Part shown: in pieces, positions 15,724 through 24,342 of the stretch
Numbering within the stretch: the first letter of the stretch is position 1
Layout of the letters: each line of letters opens with the position of its first letter
NCBI RefSeq assembly: GCF_016862115.1
Contig: NZ_BOMI01000003.1
Location: 86,625 to 150,624 of the forward strand
Length of the DNA: 64,000 bases
Direction: 5' to 3'
From: Paractinoplanes deccanensis
GTDB lineage: Bacteria > Actinomycetota > Actinomycetes > Mycobacteriales > Micromonosporaceae
Notes under the pieces: model-generated
Database searches by the model: none
Seen by the model: only the letters and a program-made list of their open reading frames with translations
Told to the model about the DNA's origin: nothing
Made by a program: the position numbers and the translations under genes

Positions 15724-17535
15724 CTACAGCCCCTCGCCCAGGAGATCGGCCAGCCGCGCCCGTCCCTGCTCGGCCAGCAGCTCGGCCAGCCGCTCGGCGG
15801 CATCCGGATCGGCGGCCGCGCTCCGCTGATAGAAGCCGATGGCGAACCGGCGCTCCTCGTGCCGCTCGGCGCTCGCCTTCAGACGGGCCGTGTCGCCGGG
15901 ATGGTGGTCGACGAGCGCCTGCCACAGCTCCGGGGGATAGGTGTGATCCCCGCGCGTCGCGTGGACATGCCGGCAGAGGTAGTCGGCGGCCTGGTACCCG
16001 AGGACGTCGCCCATCCCCACGGCGAGCGGGATCAGGCAGCTCGCCACGCCGTGCACCGGCTCGGTGGCGTACTCGACGCTGCGCCGCAACCAGTCCTCCG
16101 GGGCGACGGCGCGCTCCCGGCTGCTGAGGTAGCCCGGCGCGGCGGCGGCCAAGAAGCCGAGGCTGAGCGGCGCCTGCGCCCCCAGCAGGCGCGCGTCGAG
16201 CGCGGCCGTGATGACCGCCTTGCTGTACGGGTCGTCGGCCAGCTCCCACCGGCGGATCAGCGCGGGGCCGGCGGCCAGCACCTGCGTCACGCCGGTGTCG
16301 CTGGTGTCGACGGCGACCCACAGGCGCGGGTCGTCGTCGCTGAGCTCCTTGGCGCGCTGCCGCTCGGCAGGGGTGAAGGCGTCCGGGACGTCCACGACAT
16401 GCCCCAGGCTGAGCATCGCGCTGTCGGTCGTGTACGGCCCGGGCCGGCGCTCCCGCGACGAGGGTGCGCGATGGTCGCCGGTCGCCAGCGTTCCCGCGAC
16501 GACGAAGCCCGCGGCGATCGCCCGGCGCACGCGGACGGCCACCGCATGCTGGTCGGGATAGCGCTGGAGGTCGTCCAGCCACACCACGGTGCGGGGTGCG
16601 GGTGCGTCGAGCAACGGATCCAGGGCGGCCATCTCGGCGGGGTGCACGAGCCACCACTCCGGCAGCACCGCGCGCACCGCCTCGAACAAGGAACGCGTCT
16701 TGCCGGTCGCGGAATTGCCCACCAGGACCACGAGGCCGCCGCGTGCCGAGACCGCGTTCAGGTTGGCCCGCACGGCCTCGTCGATGTCGCGAGCCACATA
16801 GGCCGGCAGATCGTCGCCGTCGGCGTCGGCCTCGATCGACGCGTGGACGCCGAGCAGCCGCGCGCGGGCGTCGCGGACCCGCACCGCGCCGGCCGGCTTG
16901 TGCAGGTGCGCGGTGCTGACCCGTTCCCAGGCCGCCAGCCACGCTCGCTCCTCGTGGCCGCTCACGTCACAGGCACGCAGAAAAGCCACCATCGTGCGGC
17001 GGCTGGGCATGGTCTTGCCGAGCAGCAGGTCGCTGAGAGTGCTGGGCGCCAGAACGAAGCGCCGGTCGTCATCGCCGGGATCCGCGCCCCGGGACCGCGC
17101 CAGATCCCGATAGCTGCGTGCTCCCTTGAGATGCCGCAGCCCGTTGGCGAGCTCGGCCGGCGTGTGCACAGAGTCCGGCGTGGCCGGTTCCGCCGACGCG
17201 GACGGCGGCTCCTCGGAGATCTCGCCGACGCCCGCCGGCGCCTCCCTCGAGCGCGGCGTCCTGCCCGACGTCGAGGCGGCCGCGTTGCGCTTCGCGACCC
17301 ACTCACCGGGCGAGCCGCCGCACGCCCGCGCGTAGGCCACGGTGAGCTCCTCGGACGGCAGGTGCCAGCCGTCGGCCGCTTCCGAGATGGCCGGCTTCGA
17401 GTAGGAGATCCGCTCGGCCAGCTCGCTGACGCTCAGTCCGGCGGCGACGCGCAGACCGGCCAGCCCCTCCGCGAACTCCGCGAACGGGCTGGCCGGGTCG
17501 ATCTGCCTGCTCGGCCTGCCTCTTCCTCGAGGCAT
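15724..17535 (-). CDS. HTH and P-loop ATPase regulator (STAND-like)
   Basis: A 603-residue protein. An XRE-type HTH lies at about 25-80 (GLSVSELAERISYSKPAISE), a second HTH-like helical domain at about 125-205, then a P-loop ATPase with Walker A GNSATGKT (273-280) and Walker B VVWLDD (317-322), and a helical C-terminal half that ends in a TPR-like repeat. The layout (DNA-binding, NTPase switch, repeat sensor) is that of STAND signalling regulators, but the exact clade cannot be named. It follows a small membrane-protein gene by 15 bp, and the CGAACA box cluster lies upstream of that gene. Confidence 0.75.
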   Translation of the reverse strand: MPRGRGRPSRQIDPASPFAEFAEGLAGLRVAAGLSVSELAERISYSKPAISEAADGWHLPSEELTVAYARACGGSPGEWVAKRNAAASTSGRTPRSREAPAGVGEISEEPPSASAEPATPDSVHTPAELANGLRHLKGARSYRDLARSRGADPGDDDRRFVLAPSTLSDLLLGKTMPSRRTMVAFLRACDVSGHEERAWLAAWERVSTAHLHKPAGAVRVRDARARLLGVHASIEADADGDDLPAYVARDIDEAVRANLNAVSARGGLVVLVGNSATGKTRSLFEAVRAVLPEWWLVHPAEMAALDPLLDAPAPRTVVWLDDLQRYPDQHAVAVRVRRAIAAGFVVAGTLATGDHRAPSSRERRPGPYTTDSAMLSLGHVVDVPDAFTPAERQRAKELSDDDPRLWVAVDTSDTGVTQVLAAGPALIRRWELADDPYSKAVITAALDARLLGAQAPLSLGFLAAAAPGYLSSRERAVAPEDWLRRSVEYATEPVHGVASCLIPLAVGMGDVLGYQAADYLCRHVHATRGDHTYPPELWQALVDHHPGDTARLKASAERHEERRFAIGFYQRSAAADPDAAERLAELLAEQGRARLADLLGEGL

Positions 17536-17550
17536 GATCGATCTGTCCGC

Positions 17551-17853
17551 TCAGACTGTCCGGAAGGAACGGGGATCCCGCGGCTGGGTGAGCCGGCGCG
17601 CCATGTCCACGTCACCGATCGCGGCGGCAACCACAAGAAGCGCGACGACAGCCGGGGACAGATCGTGGTAAAGGGCGATCACCAAGGACGCGATGATCAC
17701 AATGACGAGGATGCGCACCGCCGGGGTGAGCACCGAGATGGAAAGGCGGCACGAAACCTCGATCGCGCCGATGGCGGCGGCGGCGAGCACCGCAACGGCG
17801 TGGCGTGGATTCGCGGTTCTGGCACGGCGGTGAGTCCGCGGATTCGTGGGCAC
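17551..17853 (-). CDS. Small two-helix membrane protein
   Basis: A 100-residue protein with a basic N-terminus and two hydrophobic segments (about residues 18-32 with a Cys, and a longer one at about 40-80). GTG at 17853 has GAGAGGGA about 5 nt upstream, and it ends 15 bp before the HTH-ATPase start, so both are probably co-transcribed. No family was recognised. It may tether or signal to the ATPase, but that is only inferred from position. Confidence 0.5.
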   Translation of the reverse strand: MPTNPRTHRRARTANPRHAVAVLAAAAIGAIEVSCRLSISVLTPAVRILVIVIIASLVIALYHDLSPAVVALLVVAAAIGDVDMARRLTQPRDPRSFRTV

Positions 17854-17982
17854 GATGGTCCCTCTCTTGAGCGTCGGTCAGCCCGGACCACGCTTTCACG
17901 ACCGGCTTGCGACGTTGGCCCGTCCCGATCTTGAGCTGCGTGGTTTCGCCCATGCTCTCCCGTTGAAGTACGGCTGCGCCAG

Positions 17983-18240
17983 GTTCGGCGTTCAAGAACG
18001 AACAACCGAAAAATGCCGGCACCTCCCGCCATGAATATTCGTTTGTTCGCCGCCGTGTCCGGAGGAAGGCCGGCATGCGCCGAACACCGAATGCGAAAAC
18101 GGCATGCGAACAACCGAACAAAACGCCGCCGGCCGCCGGGACCAGCCCTTATCCTCTCCGGCGTCAGGCCGATCTTCCGGACTTGTTCGGTGGCGATGCC
18201 GAACCGGCCGCCGAACTGGTTAGCTGTTCGCACGCCGAAC
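17983..18240. repeat. Cluster of CGAAC/GTTCG boxes
   Basis: Eleven copies of CGAAC on either strand (first bases 17983, 17999, 18045, 18081, 18107, 18115, 18185, 18200, 18212, 18226, 18236); eight extend to CGAACA. Several form inverted pairs, the best being GCTGTTCG-CACGC-CGAACAGC at 18223-18243. By chance fewer than one copy would be expected. They look like binding sites for a regulator. Confidence 0.7.
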
Positions 18241-18302
18241 AGCAGTCCCCCGGGCCGCTGTCCGGCGGTTGCGGCGTCTGGCAGCCCGGACACGCATATC
18301 CC

Positions 18303-18346
18303 CCGTGTGGAGGGCCCCCGTTGGCCCGGCGGGCCTCTCCACACGG
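18303..18346. promoter_or_regulatory. Strong hairpin upstream of the GGDEF-EAL gene
   Basis: CCGTGTGGAG (18303-18312) pairs perfectly with CTCCACACGG (18337-18346) and the stem extends inward by five G-C pairs after one bulge. A short GTTTTGC follows about 10 nt later on the plus strand, so it could be an attenuator or a leader structure of the GGDEF-EAL transcript. Confidence 0.5.
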
Positions 18347-18474
18347 ACCGCACCCGTTTTGCACCCTTCAACGGGCGCGTCGGCGGGCGGAAACCTTCAA
18401 GGGGTGCCTCTACGGCCCGATCACCGGATATGACCACCCGGCCCGGGTGGCCCGCCCGGATGACCGGAGAACAG

Positions 18475-21204
18475 ATGGCAGCCAGCTCCGAAGCGCGCCG
18501 CTGGTATGCGGCGTGTGCGCTGATCGGCGCGCTCGTCGCCGTCTTCGCGGTGGTTCTCGGCGCCGGCCTCGGCGGTGACGGGGTCACGAAGGCCGTCTCC
18601 GACGTCGGGCTCTGCGCGGTCGCCGTGTGCGGCGCCGTGACCTGCCTGGCGCGGGCGCGCGCCCTGCGCGGCCGGGCGCGCGCCGGGTGGGCGCTCATCG
18701 GGCTCGGCCTGCTCAGCTGGGGCGCCGGCGACGGCGTCTGGAGCGTCCTGGAACTGGCCCGCGGCGAGGACCAGCCGTTCCCGTCGACCGGCGACATCGG
18801 CTACCTCGGCATGACGCTGCTGACGCCGATCGGCCTGCTGGTGCTGCCGAGCCGGGCGCAGGGCGCCGCCAACCGGTTCCGCAGCGTCATCGACGGGCTC
18901 ATGATCGCCTGCTCGCTCGTCCTGATCGCCTGGATCTTCGGGATCTCGCCGCTGCTGGAGCAGGGCCGCGACAGCGGGCTCGCGCTCTACATCGGCCTCG
19001 CCTATCCGCTCGGCGACGTCGTGACCATCACGATCGTGCTCTACATGCTCGCCCAGCAGCGCCGCAACGGCCGCACCTTCGGCCAGCTCGCGCTCGTCGG
19101 CGCCGGCATCTCGGCGTTCGCGGTCTCGGACATCACGTACGGATATCTGAGCCTCACCGACCAGTACAGCTCCGGCGGACCCACTGACATCGGCTGGTTC
19201 GCCGGCTTCGCACTGATCCTGCTCGCCGCCGTCAAACCGCCGGCGCCCGTGCGCGACGGCGAGGCCGGCGACAACGGGCAGCCCGTCGGCATCCTGCTGC
19301 CGTACGTCGCCGTGCTCGCCGCCCTGCTCACCTCGGTCGTCTGGTATGCCAAGACCGGGCACAGCAACCTCTTCGTCGCCTACACCCGGTCCGCCCTGAT
19401 TCTGCTGATCGTGGGACGCCAGCTGCTCACCATGCGCGAGAACCGCAACCTCACCCGCACGCTGGAGGCCCGGGTCGCCGACCGCACCGCCGAGCTCTTC
19501 GCGAGCGAGCAGCGGTTCCACGCGCTCGTGCAGCACAGCTCCGACGTCGTCACCGTGGTCAGCCCCGAGGCCGACGTGCTCTACCAGAGCGAGTCGGTGC
19601 AGCGGGTCTTCGGCTATCCGGCGCGCGTGTTCACCGGGCGCCGGCTCACCAAGATGCTCGACCCCGAGTCGGGCATCCGGCTCGCCCAGGCGCTGCGGCA
19701 GGTGGCCGGCCGGCCGTACGCCACGACCGTCCTGGAACTGGTGGTGCGCCACCACGACGGGCGCGAGCGGCAGGCCGAGATGACCATCACGAACCTGCTG
19801 AGCGACCCGAGCGTCGCCGGCCTGGTGCTCAACACCCGCGACATCAGCGAGCGCAAGGAGCTCCAGGACCAGCTCGTGCACGAGGCCTACCACGACGCCC
19901 TCACCCAGCTCGCCAACCGCGCGCTGTTCCGCGAGCGGGTGAGCGAGGCGCTGCGCGAGCGCGCCGACGGCGGCGAGGTGACGGTGCTCTTCCTCGACCT
20001 GGACGGGTTCAAGGAGGTCAACGACAGCCTCGGGCACCTCGCCGGCGACCAGCTGCTCGTGCAGGTCGCCGACCGGCTGCGGGCCTCGGTGCGGTCGGCC
20101 GACGTGGTGGCGCGGTTCGGCGGCGACGAGTTCGCGGTGCTGATCACGACCGCCCCGGGCGGCGTCCCCGGCGAGGCCGAGCAGGTCGCCCAGCGGATCA
20201 TCGAGGCGCTCGACACGCCGTTCGGCAGCGAGAGCCGCGACATCCACGTGCAGGCCAGCATCGGCCTGGCCGCCGCCGGCATGCTCGCCGACGGCGAGGC
20301 GGACGGCGCCGAGCAGCTGATGCGCAACGCCGACCTCGCGATGTACAAGGCCAAGTCGGCCGGCGGCAGCGTCTACGCCATGTACGACCCGGAGATGCTC
20401 TCCGTCCTGGTGGCCCGCCTCGAGCTCGAGGCCGACCTGCGGCTCGCGCTGGAACGGCAGCAGCTGCGCCTGCACTACCAGCCGACGGTCGACCTGGCCA
20501 CCGGCGAGGTGATCGGCTTCGAGGCGCTGGCCCGCTGGGCGCACCCGTCGCGCGGCCTGATCCCGCCGGCCGAGTTCATCCCGATCGCCGAGGCGACCGG
20601 CCTCATCGTGCCGCTCGGCCGGTGGGTGCTGCGCGAGGCGTGCCGCCAGGCCGTCACGTGGGCGCGCGACGGCGGCCGGCCGGTGAAGATGGCCGTCAAC
20701 GTCTCGGTGCGCCAGTTCGACCGGGCCGATCTGGTCGACGTCGTCGCCGGCATCCTCGCCGAGACCGGCATGCCGGCCGACCGGCTCTGCCTCGAGATGA
20801 CCGAGAGCGTGCTGATGACCGACACCGACGACAACCTCGAACAGCTCGTACGCCTGAAGGCGCTGGGCGTGACCCTGGCGATCGACGACTTCGGCACGGG
20901 CTACTCGTCGCTGGCCTACCTGCGCCGCTTCCCGGTGGACACGCTGAAGATCGACCGCTCGTTCGTGGAGCGCCTCGGCGCGCTGACCGACGACACCGCG
21001 CTGGCCGACACGATCGTGCAGCTCGGCAAGAGCCTCGGGATGGACACGGTGGCCGAGGGCATCGAGGAGTTCGGCCAGCTCGCCGCGCTGCGCGAGATGG
21101 GCTGCCACTTCGCGCAGGGCTACTACTTCTCGCGCCCGGTCCCCGCCGACGAGGCCGGCCGGCTCCTCACCGAGGGCGCGGAACCCACCCGTGCTCCTCG
21201 CTGA
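18475..21204 (+). CDS. Membrane PAS-GGDEF-EAL cyclic-di-GMP protein
   Basis: A 909-residue protein: about eight membrane helices (residues 1-310), a PAS domain (about 340-450), GGDEF (about 465-630) and EAL (about 640-895). The GGDEF signature is intact (549-553) with the inhibitory I-site RSAD five residues upstream; EAL has FEALARW (from about 682), the DDFGTGYSSL loop and the GCHFAQGYYFSRP end. Both synthesis and breakdown of c-di-GMP are therefore possible. ATG at 18475 is chosen because GGAG lies 5-6 nt upstream; the open frame extends back to 18013 without support. The MFS gene overlaps its end. Confidence 0.93.
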   Translation: MAASSEARRWYAACALIGALVAVFAVVLGAGLGGDGVTKAVSDVGLCAVAVCGAVTCLARARALRGRARAGWALIGLGLLSWGAGDGVWSVLELARGEDQPFPSTGDIGYLGMTLLTPIGLLVLPSRAQGAANRFRSVIDGLMIACSLVLIAWIFGISPLLEQGRDSGLALYIGLAYPLGDVVTITIVLYMLAQQRRNGRTFGQLALVGAGISAFAVSDITYGYLSLTDQYSSGGPTDIGWFAGFALILLAAVKPPAPVRDGEAGDNGQPVGILLPYVAVLAALLTSVVWYAKTGHSNLFVAYTRSALILLIVGRQLLTMRENRNLTRTLEARVADRTAELFASEQRFHALVQHSSDVVTVVSPEADVLYQSESVQRVFGYPARVFTGRRLTKMLDPESGIRLAQALRQVAGRPYATTVLELVVRHHDGRERQAEMTITNLLSDPSVAGLVLNTRDISERKELQDQLVHEAYHDALTQLANRALFRERVSEALRERADGGEVTVLFLDLDGFKEVNDSLGHLAGDQLLVQVADRLRASVRSADVVARFGGDEFAVLITTAPGGVPGEAEQVAQRIIEALDTPFGSESRDIHVQASIGLAAAGMLADGEADGAEQLMRNADLAMYKAKSAGGSVYAMYDPEMLSVLVARLELEADLRLALERQQLRLHYQPTVDLATGEVIGFEALARWAHPSRGLIPPAEFIPIAEATGLIVPLGRWVLREACRQAVTWARDGGRPVKMAVNVSVRQFDRADLVDVVAGILAETGMPADRLCLEMTESVLMTDTDDNLEQLVRLKALGVTLAIDDFGTGYSSLAYLRRFPVDTLKIDRSFVERLGALTDDTALADTIVQLGKSLGMDTVAEGIEEFGQLAALREMGCHFAQGYYFSRPVPADEAGRLLTEGAEPTRAPR

Positions 21205-22447
21205 CCGGCATCGCGGCACCCACCGCGCGGCCGGTCCCGGCGGCCTGCGGCGTGCCGGGCGGCTCCGCGAGCTGCTCGTCACCGGGGTGCTCGACTCGTT
21301 CGGCATGGCCCTGGGCTGGACGTTCATCGTGCTCATCGGCACGGCGCGGGGCGGGCTCGGCGAGGCCGCCCTCTACAACGCGGCCATGCTGGTGGGCACG
21401 GTGCTCTCCGCGCCGGCGGCCGGCTGGCTGTCCAGCCGGCTGAGCGGCCGGCGCCTGCTGCGCACGGCGGCCGCGGTCGAGCTGCCGATGCGCTTCCTGG
21501 TCCTCCTCGGGGTGATCTCCGGGCTGCCGTCGTGGCTGGTGGCGGTCCTCATCGTCGTCATGCACACGGCCGCCTGGGCCGGTTACGCCGGGCTGCGCGC
21601 CGAGGTGACCGCGGTGGACGCCTCGCCGCGCACCATGACCCGCTTCGTGATCTGCATCGTCGGCGTCGAGGCGGCCGGCACGGCCCTGGCCGCGCTGCTG
21701 CCCGTCGGCGCCGACGGCACCCCGACCGGCTGGCTCCGGCACGCCGTCTTCACCGTCTTCCTGGGCACGCTGCTGCCCGTCATGGTGATCGCCCGCCGGG
21801 CCCGGATCGCCCCCTCGGCGTCGGTCTTCGCCCCCTCACCGGCCCGGGGACGGCACGCCCGGCCCGGATGGCGCCTGCCGATGCCGGGGCTCATGCTCGC
21901 CGGCGGCGGCGTCATGCTGGTGGCCGCCGGGCCGTCGCTGCTCGCGGTGCCGGTGACGGAGGAGTTGTACGGCAGCGGCTGGGTCGCCGGCGCGGCGCTC
22001 GCCTTCTGCGCGGGCACGCTGCTCGCCGACAAGGCGATCGGCTGGATGGAGAAGCTGGCCCTGCCGGCCGTGCTGCGCTGGGCGCTGTGGGGCCTCGGCA
22101 TGCTCGCGGGCTGGATCCTGGCGCCCCTGTACGCGCCGTTCGTGCTGCTCGCCCAGTTCAGCGCCGGCCTGGCGACGACCGCGTTCGAGGGCGACATGGA
22201 CGCGAAGGTCGCCGCCGAGGCCACCCCCGGCACGCTCACCCGCGACCTGGCCTACAGCGCCTCGGTCCGCGCGCTGGGCGGCGCGATCGCCGTGCGGGCC
22301 CTGCCCATGATGATCGCCGCACCCGCCATCGGCCTCGCCGCGAGCACGAGCGCCCTGGCCCTCGGGGCGATGTCCCTGATCGCCTGGGCCGGCCTGACGA
22401 CGATGCCGCACCTGTTCCGCCGGGCCACGGCACCTAGCCGGCCGTGA
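21191..22447 (+). CDS. Major facilitator superfamily-like membrane protein
   Basis: A 418-residue protein with about 10-12 membrane helices and weak MFS features (VLDSFGMALGWTF in helix 1, the AGWLSSRLSGRRLL loop after helix 2). GTG at 21191 overlaps the GGDEF-EAL gene by 14 bp, so the two are translationally coupled. It also overlaps the convergent caspase gene by 14 bp at its 3' end. The substrate is unknown; an uncharacterised efflux protein is the plain reading. Confidence 0.75.
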   Translation: MLLADRHRGTHRAAGPGGLRRAGRLRELLVTGVLDSFGMALGWTFIVLIGTARGGLGEAALYNAAMLVGTVLSAPAAGWLSSRLSGRRLLRTAAAVELPMRFLVLLGVISGLPSWLVAVLIVVMHTAAWAGYAGLRAEVTAVDASPRTMTRFVICIVGVEAAGTALAALLPVGADGTPTGWLRHAVFTVFLGTLLPVMVIARRARIAPSASVFAPSPARGRHARPGWRLPMPGLMLAGGGVMLVAAGPSLLAVPVTEELYGSGWVAGAALAFCAGTLLADKAIGWMEKLALPAVLRWALWGLGMLAGWILAPLYAPFVLLAQFSAGLATTAFEGDMDAKVAAEATPGTLTRDLAYSASVRALGGAIAVRALPMMIAAPAIGLAASTSALALGAMSLIAWAGLTTMPHLFRRATAPSRP

Positions 22448-23846
22448 TCCGGGCGACGCAGTAGGCATTGCTCACGTAGACCTGGGACCGGCCGCTGGGG
22501 TCGAGCGTGAGAACGTCGCCGCCCGGGGCCATGGAGCCGAAGTCGAGCTGACCGCCGTCGGCCGCGTCGTGCAGGGTGAACTCGCAGTTGCTGTTGCCCC
22601 TGAAGTCGATCACCCGGATGGCGACCTGGGACGGCGCGGCGAAGGCATCGGTGTCGCCGTAGACGGTCTGCACGAACGGCAGGGCGACGCTGCCGGCGCC
22701 GGACTCCAGGGTGACCAGGCAGCCCGGGTCGTTCACCGACCAGTTGAAGGTGCCGTCGCGCCGTATCTGGTACGACACGGAGCCGTAGACGCCCGTCGGC
22801 AGCGGGATCGGCTGGCCCGTGTCGTTGTGCGTCATGCTGACCGTGCAGCCGACGTCGTTGCCCTGGATGTTGTCGCGGATCCCGAGCCGCCACGGCGACC
22901 GCGCCTCGAAGTTGTCGGCGGGCAGCGGGCCGTCCTTGGCCGCCGTCGCGCCCGGATCGTCCGCGCCGTCGAGCAGCACGGCGGCGACGGCACCGGCGGC
23001 CAGCACGACCGTGACCGCGGCCGCGGCGGCCCAGAGCCGGCCGTGCCGCTTCGGCGCGGGTTTCTCCGGCGGCGGCAGGGGAGGCCGGGTCTCGCCGGTG
23101 GGGCGGTTGCTGCGGGCCACGTACAACTCGCCCTGCATCTCGATGTCGCGGCTCGGGGTCTGGTACGGGTTGCGCTCGCGGACCCGGTCGAAGACGTAGT
23201 CGTAGAGCTCGTTCAGCGAGATCCAGCCGTCCTGGTCGCGGTCGGCGTCCCCGGTCTCCAGGCCCTCGACGAGCGCGGAGGTGAAGACCGACGGGTGGCT
23301 CTTGTCGTCGGCGAGGCGGTCGCCCTCGAAGGCGTACTCCATGGCGCTGGAGGCCGTGATGACCGCCCGGCCGCGGCTGCCGCCCGGGAAGTTGTCGAGG
23401 ACGTCGACGTCGCCGGCCGCGCGCACCCGCACACCGCGGCTGAACGCGCCGCCGTAGCAGCAGTCGAGCAGCAGCACGATGCCGCGGGACCGGCTCGCCC
23501 GCATGCAGCGCTGCACGAAGTCGGCCGACACCGCGGTGGAGCCCAGCCTGTTCGGCCGGGTGTTGCGGGTCGCGAAGAACAGCTCGCCCGACTCGCCCTT
23601 GAGCCCGTGGCACGAGAAGTGCAGCAGCAGCACGTCGTCGGGCCGGCTGTCGGCGAACAGGTCCTCGATCTGCTCCTGGATGACGTACGCCGGCTCGTTG
23701 CTCACCACCCGCACGTCGAAGTCGCCGATGCTCGGGTCGCCGAGCACGCGCGCCAGCGCCTCCGCGTCCGCGGCCGGGGCGAGCAGCCGGCGGAGACCCT
23801 CGTGCTCGTACGTGTCGTTCGCGACGATCAGCGCCCGGCGTGTCAT
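22434..23846 (-). CDS. Caspase-like (peptidase C14) effector with EF-hand loop and membrane anchor
   Basis: A 470-residue protein. Its caspase domain (about 1-245) has the catalytic His in HFSCHG (H80) and the Cys in LLLDCCYGG (C130). A perfect EF-hand calcium loop, DRDQDGWISLNE, is at 202-213. A Pro-rich linker leads to one membrane helix (about 271-292) and an outer domain of about 175 residues with spaced cysteines. Caspase-type proteins of actinobacteria act as protease effectors in conflict and cell-suicide systems. The ATG overlaps the stop of the EACC1 gene (ATGA), so the pair is made together. Confidence 0.9.
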   Translation of the reverse strand: MTRRALIVANDTYEHEGLRRLLAPAADAEALARVLGDPSIGDFDVRVVSNEPAYVIQEQIEDLFADSRPDDVLLLHFSCHGLKGESGELFFATRNTRPNRLGSTAVSADFVQRCMRASRSRGIVLLLDCCYGGAFSRGVRVRAAGDVDVLDNFPGGSRGRAVITASSAMEYAFEGDRLADDKSHPSVFTSALVEGLETGDADRDQDGWISLNELYDYVFDRVRERNPYQTPSRDIEMQGELYVARSNRPTGETRPPLPPPEKPAPKRHGRLWAAAAAVTVVLAAGAVAAVLLDGADDPGATAAKDGPLPADNFEARSPWRLGIRDNIQGNDVGCTVSMTHNDTGQPIPLPTGVYGSVSYQIRRDGTFNWSVNDPGCLVTLESGAGSVALPFVQTVYGDTDAFAAPSQVAIRVIDFRGNSNCEFTLHDAADGGQLDFGSMAPGGDVLTLDPSGRSQVYVSNAYCVARITAG

Positions 23847-24223
23847 GTCCCGTGCTTCCTCACGAACAGGTCGATGAGCCGCTGCTGCTCCGCCTCGGTG
23901 ACCTCGGAGAGCTCCAGCACGTCGCCGCCGAGCTCGAGCCGCACGGTGCGGCGGGTGCCGTCGCCCCGGCCCAGCCAGCCGCGCACCACGGTGACGACCT
24001 CGCGCAGGCCGGTCGCCGAGTTGCCGAGCATGACCAGCAGCGCGCCGACCGCGCCCACGTCCATCGCGCGGGCACCGGCCGGGGGCGCCTGGTCGGCCCT
24101 CAGCGGCGCCACGTCGTCCACGTCGAGCTGCCGGAGCTGATCGCGCACCTGCCCGGTGAGCAGGTCGAGGCGTTCCGCGTCCGCGCCGTCCTCGCCCAGG
24201 TAGAGCCGCAAGTCCTCCGCCAC
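23843..24223 (-). CDS. Effector-associated constant component (EACC1-like) protein
   Basis: A 126-residue protein that matches the pattern of EACC1 proteins: an N-terminal alpha/beta part with LRLYLGED, a central helix (VGAVGALLVMLGNSATGL) and a final strand-helix unit (RTVRLELGGDVLELSEVTEAEQ). EACC1 genes recur next to caspase, trypsin or other effectors in actinobacterial conflict systems and are thought to couple the effector to its control. GTG at 24223 has GGAGGT 5-7 nt upstream. Its stop overlaps the caspase start. No NTPase switch component is adjacent. Confidence 0.75.
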   Translation of the reverse strand: MAEDLRLYLGEDGADAERLDLLTGQVRDQLRQLDVDDVAPLRADQAPPAGARAMDVGAVGALLVMLGNSATGLREVVTVVRGWLGRGDGTRRTVRLELGGDVLELSEVTEAEQQRLIDLFVRKHGT

Positions 24224-24342
24224 GAGCCACCTCCGTGTGAGACGTCACCCCCCAAGATGCACCCTCGGTGAGCGGGTGGGAACCGTCCGAAAGTCGACCC
24301 CCGACCGGCGTATCCCCGGGGCCGCTACGGCACACTCGTCAA

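Larger units (their letters stand above)
17854..18474. other. 621-bp divergent regulatory region with CGAACA boxes
   Basis: It lies between the minus-strand membrane protein/HTH-ATPase pair and the plus-strand GGDEF-EAL gene. No convincing gene was seen. It holds a cluster of CGAACA/TGTTCG hexamers (17983-18240), a strong hairpin (18303-18346) and the upstream part of the GGDEF-EAL leader. Confidence 0.7.

Noticed and set aside
17999..18119. SOS (LexA) boxes because of the CGAAC and GTTCG elements
   Set aside because: The LexA form needs CGAAC and GTTCG four bases apart in that order; the copies here do not keep that spacing, and no DNA-repair gene is adjacent.
18241..18474. c-di-GMP riboswitch before the GGDEF-EAL gene
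   Set aside because: The conserved GCAAA and GAAA elements of the GEMM motif are absent; only a plain hairpin is seen.
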